Shown here piece by piece: positions 56,279 to 64,000 of a stretch of DNA of 64,000 nt (within the stretch, counting starts at the first letter, position 1; each line of letters starts with the position of its first letter). The stretch is taken from the NCBI GenBank assembly GCA_020726505.1, contig JAHLEZ010000025.1:372001-436000 (forward strand), in the 5' to 3' direction. A program made the position numbers and the translations under genes. The notes under the pieces are model-generated. The model worked only from the letters and a program-made list of their open reading frames with translations, ran no database searches and had not been told where the DNA came from. Source of the stretch: Leptodontidium sp. MPI-SDFR-AT-0119. Lineage: Eukaryota > Ascomycota > Leotiomycetes > Helotiales > Leptodontidiaceae.

Positions 56279-57637
56279 GAGCTGCGTAGATCTCTAGGCA
56301 GTCTTGGATGCCGGAATCTCCAGCAACTGGACGGGTCATGTCAAACAAGGCACCTAGAAACTCATGAGCTAGAGCAGTGCTAAGCGCTTCTGGCTTGACG
56401 CGATCCTCGTGAGTGGATCGGTCAACAGGGTCGTTCGCAGAAGGTGCGTAAGGCGACGACGAAAAGCCATATGTAGATGATTCTGTAGGGGAAGAATAGA
56501 GTGGCCATTAAGCCAATCAGTCAGCCATCAGCTGAGCAACTTTCTCAACTGACTGACTTACGTGTAGACTCACAGCTGAATGGACTGAACTGAAGAGCTG
56601 ATAAGCTGCTTAAAAGCTGATTCCAAAAATAGACGCATATTAAAAATCCCTCCCCAAGTGAACAGTATTAAAAGCTACTATTATCTCAACAAGACCTCTT
56701 CTCTGCTAATTCTTCAAACATTCCCTGTGCTATAACGTCTCTCCTAATAACCTTGAATTTGTGAGGAGTTGTTTGCATAGAATAGGAGGAGAAGACTCGT
56801 TCGCACTTAAAGCTTATGGCAGGAATACTTAGAAAATCTAGAACTATCTTTGCAAGCTGTGGCTATTAAGCCTGCGTTATCTTCCAGTACTCCAACAGTA
56901 GCATATCTGTCAAAAGCTCTTTAAGATACAAAGTTAATTGATCTTTACGGCTTGACGAGCGAGGTGCTCTTGAAGAAGATAAACTAGCAATTGATGAAGC
57001 CAGCCTCTCTAACATCTCTGTTTTGTAAGCCTTCTAAGGCTCTGGTTCAGGCGTCCTTTCGTTAACTCGCACAATCACCTCTCCTTTGTAGTCGGCGCGA
57101 GACATGATTTTAGGGATGAATTCGATATAATTAGTGAGTTAATATGTGCGCATACGATGTTTGGAAAGGCAGTCTCAATTATCCTGCCAGGTCTCACCGC
57201 CTAATTTTGGTGTGCCGGAGGTGGTTTTTCCGCTCCGGGGCATCAAGATGCCTCAAGCGAGGCACCTAAACAACATACTAACTCATTACAAACTAACTCT
57301 AAAATCACCTAATAAAATGCCCTCAGCTGTCAGCCGGCTTTTAAGCTGACGATATTGCGGCTGATTGGCTTACGAATATCTTTGAGCTGATTGGCTGACG
57401 ATATTTACTCAGCTTGCTGAATGACTTAAAAGCCGGCTGACTGAATGGCCACTCTGGGGAAGAAGAGAAGCCCGTCCCTGCGCCGCTGACATACCCAGGT
57501 TTCTGTGGAGTTTGTGCCATAGACTCCCTTGTAGGACGTGGTGACTGGGTTGCTGGTTGATCGCACGACTCGAGTAATGCAGCCAGAGCAATATAGTAGG
57601 AGCTGAGGAATCGAAGTTGAAGGCGAATATCATGGTA
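56193..57637 (-). pseudogene. ORF interrupted by a hAT-like element; family unknown
   Basis: Minus-strand coding is open from 57637 (first ATG at 57520, MAQTPQKPGYVSGAGTG) to the element border. When 56497-57456 and one GGGAAGAA copy are removed it continues in frame through SSTYGFSSSPYAPS, ALAHEFLGALFDMTRP and GIQDCLEIYAAPTSYYIPLL to a stop at 56193. The codons look genuine and the rejoined frame is stop-free, but both ends appear truncated: the upstream frame ends at TAA 57638-57640 without an initiator context, and the last about 15 residues diverge. I cannot name it. Confidence 0.6.
56497..57456. mobile_element. 960-bp hAT-like element with AGCTGA subterminal repeats
   Basis: Ends TAGAGTGGCCATT and AATGGCCACTCTG are 13-bp inverted repeats differing at the outer base, flanked by the 8-bp duplication GGGAAGAA (56489-56496 and 57457-57464). 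Near both ends the words AGCTGA, GACTGACT and GCCGGCTG recur many times, as in hAT subterminal transposase-binding regions. The interior has no transposase, so it is non-autonomous. Confidence 0.9.
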
Positions 57638-57689
57638 TTATGGATCAATTTTCTCTTTTTTGACTCCCGTATAGCGTCAGTAAGCTTGC

Positions 57690-57845
57690 TGCTCTTGCTC
57701 AGGCGCTGATCACCCTCGGCTCAGTCGACTCGCCTCAGTGACCTGAGCGCCCTGAGCAACTCACCTGAGTAACCTGAGTACCCTGAGTGCCTCGGAGCAC
57801 CCTGAGCAGCTCACCTGAGCCAGCCTGAGCATCCTGAGCAAGATT
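57690..57845 (+). repeat. CCTGAGCA/CCTGAGTA tandem-like cluster
   Basis: At least ten near-copies of CCTGAG[CT]A or TCACCTGAG in about 150 bp. Related words occur at 29843-29920, 33505-33640 and, inverted, at 32595-32650. Confidence 0.75.
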
Positions 57846-58446
57846 TGACGATATAATGTCTTCTAATGCTTATCTCTTTACTGGATAGATTTGAACTCGA
57901 ATACCCTAGAGCTACTCCAGATGATAGAGAGACGTCGAAAGATTGGGCCAGGTGTATTGCATATTGTATCGTAAGTGCTTATAGCGACGATATTATAGCG
58001 TTAGGCTCTGCTGTCCGCTCGTAGAAGGATCTTACAGCAGGCTGACAATGGGCTGAACACAAGCTAAAGATAGACCTTGAAGTAGTTACCACTATCTCAA
58101 ACGTTAGTCCTAGATGCGTTATTTCCACTTCGTTGTGGTATTAAATACAATCGCTAATAAAGTATAGTTTATAAAAGGTCCTTTGCAGAAGGAAATCGGC
58201 CTGCGCTATAGGAAGCGAGAGAGGAAGTACGGCACTAGAATTCACTTTATTCACCTAGAACGCAGCTCTAGTCAAATCATTGGCACATTTACAGAAAACC
58301 AAGAACAGGATTGGAAATGTGGGGTGTGCTGATCTTGTAGCATTGACCTGCTAAATCACACTTCCATTCGACCCTCGCCAGCGTAAGGCATCGAGCTATC
58401 CGTCTGGGCTAGAACTAAAAAACCAAGTAGTCTTTCAACTACCTAG
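57846..58446. other. intergenic, no gene seen
   Basis: 3' flank of the dehydrogenase; no ORF or motif of note. Confidence 0.5.
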
Positions 58447-59514
58447 CTATGGTAGCAGAAGTATCTTTCCAATGTGATTTTGTTCTTCAAGCTTGTTGTG
58501 TGCGATTTGAACATCTTCAAGTGAAAACTTTTCCGAAACGATCGGATTGATCTTTCCCTCCGCTAACAGCCTCATAACTCTTGCTTGCTCTTCTCTCGTT
58601 GCCCCTCTCGAGCCTAGCAAATCCAGGTGCTTTGCAAAGGCAAGCACGATATCAAGCTCGATCTTTGACCCTCCCATACTTGCGCCCATCACAACCCTGG
58701 CGCCTAATTTCGCAACATGCATTCCTAGTGTAAGCATTGGTCCGCCCACAAGGTCGAGTACAACGTCAGGGCCCAGTCCTCTCGTGTGTTTTCGGATTTG
58801 CTGTTGGATGTCCTCATCACGGTAGTTCAGGACAATGTCCGCACCTGCATCGAGCAGCGCTTGTTTCTTGCTGAGAGAGCCGGTTAATCCAATCACCGGA
58901 CTCGCTCCTGCCAGCTTAGCTAGCTGCAGGCCGGCCGTGCCCATCCCACTTGAAGCACCGGTTATGAGGACGGAATCGCCTGGACGTACTTTGGCTCGAG
59001 CATCAATCATATGGAGCACCGACGAGTACGACCAGAGACAAGGTGCTAGCTTATCATAAGGCAGATCTGACGGCGCCTTCAAGACAGTGGTAGCCGGCCG
59101 GACGATGTACTGTGCATAAGAACCCCACGCTTTGTGGCCCGGAATTTCAATAGTAGGACACAAGTTGTCAAAACCCTTTACGCAAAACTCGCACTCTCCG
59201 CAAGCAGGGGCCGTCATCTGGACAACTCGGTCCCCAACGCTGAACGACTTCACCTCTGAACCAACAGCAACAACTTCACCAGCGGCCTCGCGGCCCAGCT
59301 GAAAAGGAAGGCTGAAAACTTGATCACGGCCGGGTATCCCCTTGAGATGGCCTTTGCGATATTCCAAATCCCACCATGTAATAGTAGCCGCGTGGACACG
59401 AATTAAAACCTCGATAGCGGACGGAGAGGGGATTGGGTGCGTTTCGACCTTGAGAACTCCAGGCCCTCCATATTCGTATAGCCGTACCGCTCTCATCGTA
59501 GCTGAGTCGGCCAT
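58447..59514 (-). CDS. zinc-type medium-chain alcohol dehydrogenase
   Basis: A single exon of 355 codons from ATG 59514 (MADSATMRAVRLYEYGG). The N-terminal GroES-like fold has the GREAAGEVVAVG motif and the structural-zinc cysteines in CGECEFCVKGFDNLC. The Rossmann fold has GASSGMGTAGLQLAKLAG (nucleotide binding), then VVLDLVGG and a C-terminal SLEDVQIAHNKLEE. The first catalytic-zinc ligand region reads TITWWDLE where many members have C-x-x-D, so the catalytic zinc may be absent or differently held. Likely an NAD(P)H-dependent oxidoreductase of small alcohols, aldehydes or enones. The gene lies beside P450 and monooxygenase remnants and a TRI12-like pump, which suggests membership of a metabolic cluster. 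Confidence 0.9.
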   Translation of the reverse strand: MADSATMRAVRLYEYGGPGVLKVETHPIPSPSAIEVLIRVHAATITWWDLEYRKGHLKGIPGRDQVFSLPFQLGREAAGEVVAVGSEVKSFSVGDRVVQMTAPACGECEFCVKGFDNLCPTIEIPGHKAWGSYAQYIVRPATTVLKAPSDLPYDKLAPCLWSYSSVLHMIDARAKVRPGDSVLITGASSGMGTAGLQLAKLAGASPVIGLTGSLSKKQALLDAGADIVLNYRDEDIQQQIRKHTRGLGPDVVLDLVGGPMLTLGMHVAKLGARVVMGASMGGSKIELDIVLAFAKHLDLLGSRGATREEQARVMRLLAEGKINPIVSEKFSLEDVQIAHNKLEEQNHIGKILLLP

Positions 59515-60124
59515 TCTGCTGAGTATGCGATTGTTTGGCTGTTAATGTGGGGGCTACTGCGGCGAAATAATTCGGAAGATTGTTTGACTTGAAGATTGCT
59601 TGACTTGGAGGTTGCTTGACTTGAAGATTTCGCAGAGATTAAACGAGGTTTCAAAATATTGTAGTAGAGTTATTTTGAACTTTTCACTTCATTGAGAATT
59701 AGAGAGCTAAGAGCATTTAGCCAGCAGCACGTTTCCTAGCCTCCCCATCTCCCTCTTTCGGAAACAAGCCCTGAGGCCTCGTCGGTACTCACCAAGGCCG
59801 AAACTTGCTAAGGTGAGCCATAGAGAAGGCTTCCCGTCCCCTAGGAGTACGCTTCGTAACACCCCATCACCAGATTCAGCTTCAAAGACAAAAGGAGTGG
59901 GGTTCAAGGCCAATACAACCTTAGTTTTGTGGTGTCGGCGGGGTCGGTGGGGTAGGTAGACTTGGTGATATGGGGTCACGCCGCCACCACAGCTTGTTGG
60001 AGCTACGTCGGGGACTGTGTCTGACATGGGTTTGTTGTAAATAGTCTATCTGACTCTATCTTCAGCCATTGGAGGAGCATAGGACAAATAATGTACCCTC
60101 TAGCATAGCTGCCTCAGGGCCCTT
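59515..60124. other. intergenic, one weak ORF
   Basis: The first about 100 bp hold three copies of a TTGACTTG(A/G)AG(A/G)TT string (about 59583-59630). A minus-strand 106-codon ORF (59707-60027) ending RKREMGRLGNVLLAKCS is unrecognised and unsupported. Confidence 0.5.
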
Positions 60125-61060
60125 GTGACCGTCTTCCAAGCGACTGATAGTGTGCCCAAAGTAGCTCTCCCTTCCAAGATGCCTCTTCTCGACGGCTTTC
60201 ATCGCCTCAGCCTTTGGAATATGGTTCCATTTCTTGATATGGCCGCGTCTTTCACCCTGGACACAATCTTTCGGATGTGTTTTGGGGACTCTGTTCAAAC
60301 ACCCAACACCCTCTCATTAAATCAATGGACGGCTTGCTTCTCGAACCCGTTGTGCCTCTGGTTGATCTGACATCTTCCATATTCCCGAGCCGAAAGGCTG
60401 ATCGTTGTTGCTCCGAGAATACATTATGCAACCTTTTCCTTCGTCCCTCGTGCAAATTTCAGCCACCAAAATGCGCAGCTCAAAGCAAGTTGCTTTTCGT
60501 TCTGAACATAGATGATGCTCTGATGCTCCTGCAAAGGTGATCGCAGGCTGTATGGAGGCGTCAGAAGACCGTATCCAGGTAGGTAGAGTGGTCAATCTGG
60601 ATCAGGACTCATCGAGATAAAGATAAGCATTCTCAATCAATTTCGCGTCTCGGGTGAGTCTCTCAATATGAAGAGTTAGCTTCAATGCACTCATCCTTTA
60701 CATCAGGCTTCGGAACAACAGCTATGATGATTCAGGCATTCTTCAGCATCTTGTGGGGAATCCTGGAATCTGTGAACGACTGCGCGAAGATCTTACTACA
60801 TTGTCCCCTAACAAGAAATCAATGCCGACTATTTACCAACTCGAGGGTATGCCCTACTTCGAAGTTAGGGTCTTGTTTGTGCGAGTCCTTTACGGATGCC
60901 ACGAGTTGTATCAAGAAGGGGGCCCTGAATTTGGCAATCATTGCGTACACAGAAGCAAACCCCAAATGTGCGTGCGGCACAAACCACGAAGAACTGGACC
61001 TTCCAGCTCTGGACGCGGGGCGCATCTAAGAAGAGAGAGCAACCCGTGGGCTTGAGACGA
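60125..61060 (+). pseudogene. cytochrome P450 remnant
   Basis: Scattered plus-strand pieces fit a P450: DMAASFTLDTIFRMCFGDSV (about 60240-60300) resembles the helix C-E region. After a GTGAGT...CATCAG intron (about 60655-60706), GFGTTAMMIQAFF is the I-helix with the oxygen-binding Thr pair. A frame change leads to LVGNPGICERLREDLTTLSP and LEGMPYFE, the J/K-helix approach. The ExxR continuation and the haem-binding Cys motif are missing. At least one frameshift and large losses are present, so no enzyme can be made. Sits between the dehydrogenase and the FAD monooxygenase. Confidence 0.65.
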
Positions 61061-61152
61061 CAGTATTAAGTCAAGACTGACGGCGTAACCTGCTTTCGAG
61101 AGTCTGTCTCACGAATTTTTAAAAGTTATCTTTATGCTAATTACTGACTATC

Positions 61153-62465
61153 ATGACGATGGGAGACGCGAGTGACATTAAGAAGGTGCTCATCGCAGGA
61201 GCCGGCCCTGTCGGCCTTTTCGTCGCGCTGCAGCTAGCTCGTGCAAACATTTCGATCCGAGATTTTCGAAAAGTCATATCAACTGCAAACTGGGCCCCGT
61301 GCAGCCGGGCATTATGGTCCAGACTTGGAGGTGATGAAGAGAGCCGGCATATACGAAATCTTCGCCGAAGCAGCCCATTTCCAAGATGGGTTGGTGTTCC
61401 GCGCTCCGCCAGTCGACGACGGCAAAGGAGGCAAGACGTTTGGCTGGGACATCGCGACAATTCGAGAGCCGCAACTCACATTGCCCCAGTCAACAATTGT
61501 ACCACTATTGGTGATGGAAATCGCGAAGACGGGCTTAGCCAAGATTCAATTTGGAAAAGAGGTCGTCGGCATCAAGCAAGACGAGAACTTGGTGATCCTT
61601 TCAACCAAGGGCAGCAAAACTGGCGAGGTGGAACAAGTCAAGGGTGAATATCTGGCGGGAACAGATGGGGGGCGATCCGTTGTGCGATCTCTTCTCGGAA
61701 TCGGGTTTCCCGGCCACACCTGGAAAGAAAGAGTCATCGCAACCAATGTCACATTAACAAATGAAGCATTGGCTCCCACCGGTTCCCATTTGGTTGTTCA
61801 CCCTGTCGAGTGGGGTGTGTTCATACCCCTGGAGGCGGCCAGGCTGGGTGAAAAGTCTATGCCATTGCTGTAGACAGCAAAGACACCCGTCCAGACGAGG
61901 AGCTCATGACAGACGAGAATATCATCGCATCATACGACCATCTGATGGCCGGGTCGCGACCGATCCAGTGTAAAATTGAGGCGAGAGCGGTCTATCATAT
62001 ACATCAACGCCTGGCGTCAACCTTGAGAAGGGGCCGAGTTCTGCTAGCAGGAGATGCTGCGCATTTATGCAACGTAAGTTTCGAATCCACAGAACCTTTT
62101 CACATTGCGTTACTAAAATGAATCTCTAGCCGCTGGGGGGTATGGGTTTGACTTCGGGCATTCTCGATTCAGAAGCTTTGTCCGATGCCTTGATCATGGT
62201 CATAAACGAGGATTGTTCGGATCAAGTTCTCACCCTTTATTCTGATCTTCGCCGGCAAGTCTTTGGACTCTTCGTTGACCCAATGTCTACTCAAAACATA
62301 TACCTTATACAAAACAATGCGGATGACTTAGAAAGAGACGACGGTTTCATCCGTCGTCTAAATCGACCAGGCACGCAAGCAATGGACATGATGAGGAAGC
62401 TTTACGAGGAGCAGTGGAGAACTAACATAAGGAGCAAGTTCGCACAGATGGGCGCGCCTCATTAG
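61153..62465 (+). pseudogene. FAD-dependent aromatic monooxygenase with two frameshifts
   Basis: ATG 61153 starts the FAD-binding VLIAGAGPVGLFVALQLA (GxGxxG). Near 61250 the frame must shift by one base to read EIFEKSYQLQTGPRAAGHYG and on through DGKGGKTFGWDIATIREPQL and AGTDGGRSVVRSLLG (the DG motif). Near 61850 it must shift back to read YAIAVDSKDTRPDEEL and GDAAHLCN. An intron at about 62071-62129 follows, then PLGGMGLTSGI (the GD motif completed) and the C-terminus at 62465. The family is class A flavin monooxygenase (PHBH/phenol hydroxylase fold), hydroxylating aromatic or polyketide substrates. As read, the two indels destroy it; without them the protein would be of normal length. A recent pseudogene or sequencing errors are both possible. 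Confidence 0.8.
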
Positions 62466-63247
62466 AAGCGGTATGCCTTCTTCCCATGTCCATCGATTCC
62501 GCACATACCAATGGGCGTAGAGAATGGCCTAGAAGAGCCGCGAGCAGCTGTCTCATTCAAAGGTACTCCTCGTTGACGATAGGACCTACTCTACTGTACA
62601 TCATATCATCAATATAGTATAAAGGCCTATGATGCATTCGTATTACCCTCAAGGTGGCCTGTTCAAGACCGAGCATGTTGTAATTCGGCTTTCCCAGAGT
62701 GAAATGAATAAGTGTCGCGCAAACCAGAGGCTCGATTTAGGGGTGTGAAAAACCTCTGATTAGAAGAGGAACTAGTGAAGAGCAACTGACACCTATGTAC
62801 AGGTGAGTGGTAAACCATTCCAAGACTCGGGGGTAATCTATACGTATATTGCCAGCTCTAGGTGTCGGATGGGAAGCAGGGGTATCACGTGGAGGAACCA
62901 GCTAAAAGCTACAAATGTAGCCTTAGCACTTGTAGAATAGCTCTTCTTTCTTTAGACTGAATAAACACTCTTTTATAGCACTATTTAAGAATACCAACAC
63001 TCAATTTGACACTTAGCTTGGTCCTCCACGTGACACATATTTCCCACCTGACAACAGGCAAGGTTTTGAAGCTAGAATCCCCAAGAACAGTCACTCCAAC
63101 GGACAAGTCACAAACTCCCCTCCTGCTCAACTGGAGGGTTGAGGGTCTGATTTGACAAGAAGAATCATTTCCAGCGCGTGAGACTGAGAGATATTGATCG
63201 CGCAGGTAAACTAAGCCATCACCGATTGAAAAAGATTTCCAGAGAAC
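62466..63247. other. intergenic between convergent genes, no gene seen
   Basis: 782 bp of shared 3' flank. Contains TCCACGTGA-type words on both sides of about 62960 (ATCACGTGGAGGAACC near 62885 and GGTCCTCCACGTGACA near 63022), an inverted pair about 120 bp apart. Confidence 0.5.
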
Positions 63248-64000
63248 CTACTGCAACGCCTTCGACGCCACTGTGGAAATCTCCTCAACTTCAGTTTGTT
63301 CGACGTGGCGGGCTGAGGCTGCGCTCGAATCCTCTTTGCCTCTCTCACCATTGTCATCTTCCTTGTGATGAGTAGTGATAGACTTGGACATCCTGAATTG
63401 TGTGTGGTTTGTCATGTAAACAGTAACGTCTTTCACAAGAAACCCACAGAGGAGAGCAACAACCGTGAATGGTATCGTCACATAGAACACCATCTTAAAC
63501 GCATGGCCATATGCCGATCGAACTGCTTCGCGCAGTAGGTCCTTAATGGCAGGAGTGATGCCATTGATTCCGTCCAGCGAGTGCGGTACATCTAGATTAT
63601 ACGCAATGGCTCCTGAGATGATCTTTGGTAGGTCGGCGGAATTCAAACCATTTCGTAGAGCGACCGGTACCACTTCAAGGCCCACATAATGCTCAAATCT
63701 ATTATTGAACGTGGTGTAGAAAATTGCACTGCCCACCGACGATCCAGCCCCACGCGCAGTGCCCAGGAGGCCAAGGGCTAAACCGAGCATGGAATGAGGG
63801 ACGTGTAAGCTGGCCATGGCATAGGCGAGTAGCACTATCACGGGGAACAATGAGGCGCTGAAAGCCGGAACCCAAATAAAGGCATCTCTGTTGTTGGGGT
63901 AAACAGTTGCTGCTGTGGCGCTGAGAAATGCTGCCTGAAGGAATAACCAAAAGATAAGTTGCCATTTGATATGGCCAACCTTCTTGGCGAACACGCCGCC
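63248..64000 (-). CDS. MFS efflux transporter, TRI12-like, C-terminal part (runs off window end)
   Basis: The frame is open from base 64000 leftward to the stop at 63248, giving the last 250 residues. Helices: WQLIFWLFLQAAFLSATAAT, WVPAFSASLFPVIVLLAYAM, SMLGLALGLLGTARGAGSSV (the GTARGxGSxVG motif of DHA2/TRI12-type 14-helix pumps), and MVFYVTIPFTVVALLCGFLV near the end, then an acidic hydrophilic tail. The upstream part lies outside the window. Such pumps export toxic secondary metabolites or siderophores at the plasma membrane. Next to oxidoreductase genes, it supports a metabolite cluster at this end of the window. Confidence 0.88.
   Translation of the reverse strand, partial: GGVFAKKVGHIKWQLIFWLFLQAAFLSATAATVYPNNRDAFIWVPAFSASLFPVIVLLAYAMASLHVPHSMLGLALGLLGTARGAGSSVGSAIFYTTFNNRFEHYVGLEVVPVALRNGLNSADLPKIISGAIAYNLDVPHSLDGINGITPAIKDLLREAVRSAYGHAFKMVFYVTIPFTVVALLCGFLVKDVTVYMTNHTQFRMSKSITTHHKEDDNGERGKEDSSAASARHVEQTEVEEISTVASKALQ

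Noticed and set aside
60062..60298. 78-codon minus-strand ORF opposite the P450 remnant
   Set aside because: The plus strand of the same bases carries P450-like motifs, which explains the open complementary frame.

Overview
This window is nuclear DNA of a filamentous ascomycete (Pezizomycotina; the class cannot be fixed from sequence alone). The evidence is genes with short GT-AG introns, two HET-domain genes, a Zn2Cys6 regulator, a Clr5-ankyrin protein, a PTH11-like rhodopsin-domain receptor, a secreted tyrosinase and esterase, and long AT-rich tracts with dead transposases. Their premature stops are mostly CAA/CAG to TAA/TAG or TGG to TAG, the footprint expected of repeat-induced point mutation (RIP).

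Layout. 1-6908: a divergent pair of large multi-exon genes of unknown function, sharing a promoter that carries an 87-bp tandem duplication. 6960-10090: AT-rich desert. 10.4-12.0 kb: gene debris. 12019-20489: a SLIP-GC/dynamin-like GTPase gene, cut in its first coding exon by a 4.5-kb TA-flanked DDE transposon (15491-19996). 20.6-21.2 kb: a small single-pass membrane protein. 21499-25008: a Clr5 plus ankyrin-repeat protein. 25054-26446: a nest of elements (hAT-like inside hAT-like, a solo LTR inside that, and a separate TA-flanked MITE). 26949-29044: a Dal5-type MFS permease. 30286-36749: two HET-domain genes. 37287-40111: a truncated secreted-protein start, a second copy of the outer hAT-like element, and a pseudogene split by a RIP-mutated Tc1-like element. 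40597-45794: a Zn2Cys6 regulator next to a type-B carboxylesterase. 46.2-47.5 kb: AT-rich. 49001-50445: rhodopsin-domain membrane protein. 52065-53465: tyrosinase. 54726-55406: truncated SMP-30-like secreted protein. 56193-57637: an ORF split by another hAT-like element. 58447-64000: a medium-chain dehydrogenase, a P450 relic, a frameshifted FAD monooxygenase and the 3' part of a TRI12-like efflux transporter, which together resemble a decayed secondary-metabolite or catabolic cluster.

The strongest results are structural. Four transposon insertions can be defined with target-site duplications, and three of them sit in reading frames that rejoin exactly when the element and one duplication copy are removed: the GTPase, the 37.9-40.1 kb pseudogene and the 56.2-57.6 kb ORF. 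Two insertions in the nest are confirmed by an empty-site copy about 12 kb away. Many accessory genes here (self/non-self HET proteins, the GTPase, the Clr5-ankyrin protein, secreted enzymes) are of the type that turns over fast in fungal accessory compartments. I found no CRISPR array, no tRNA or rRNA gene and no clear virus. The best candidate for something undescribed is the divergent pair at 1-6908, whose families I cannot name.
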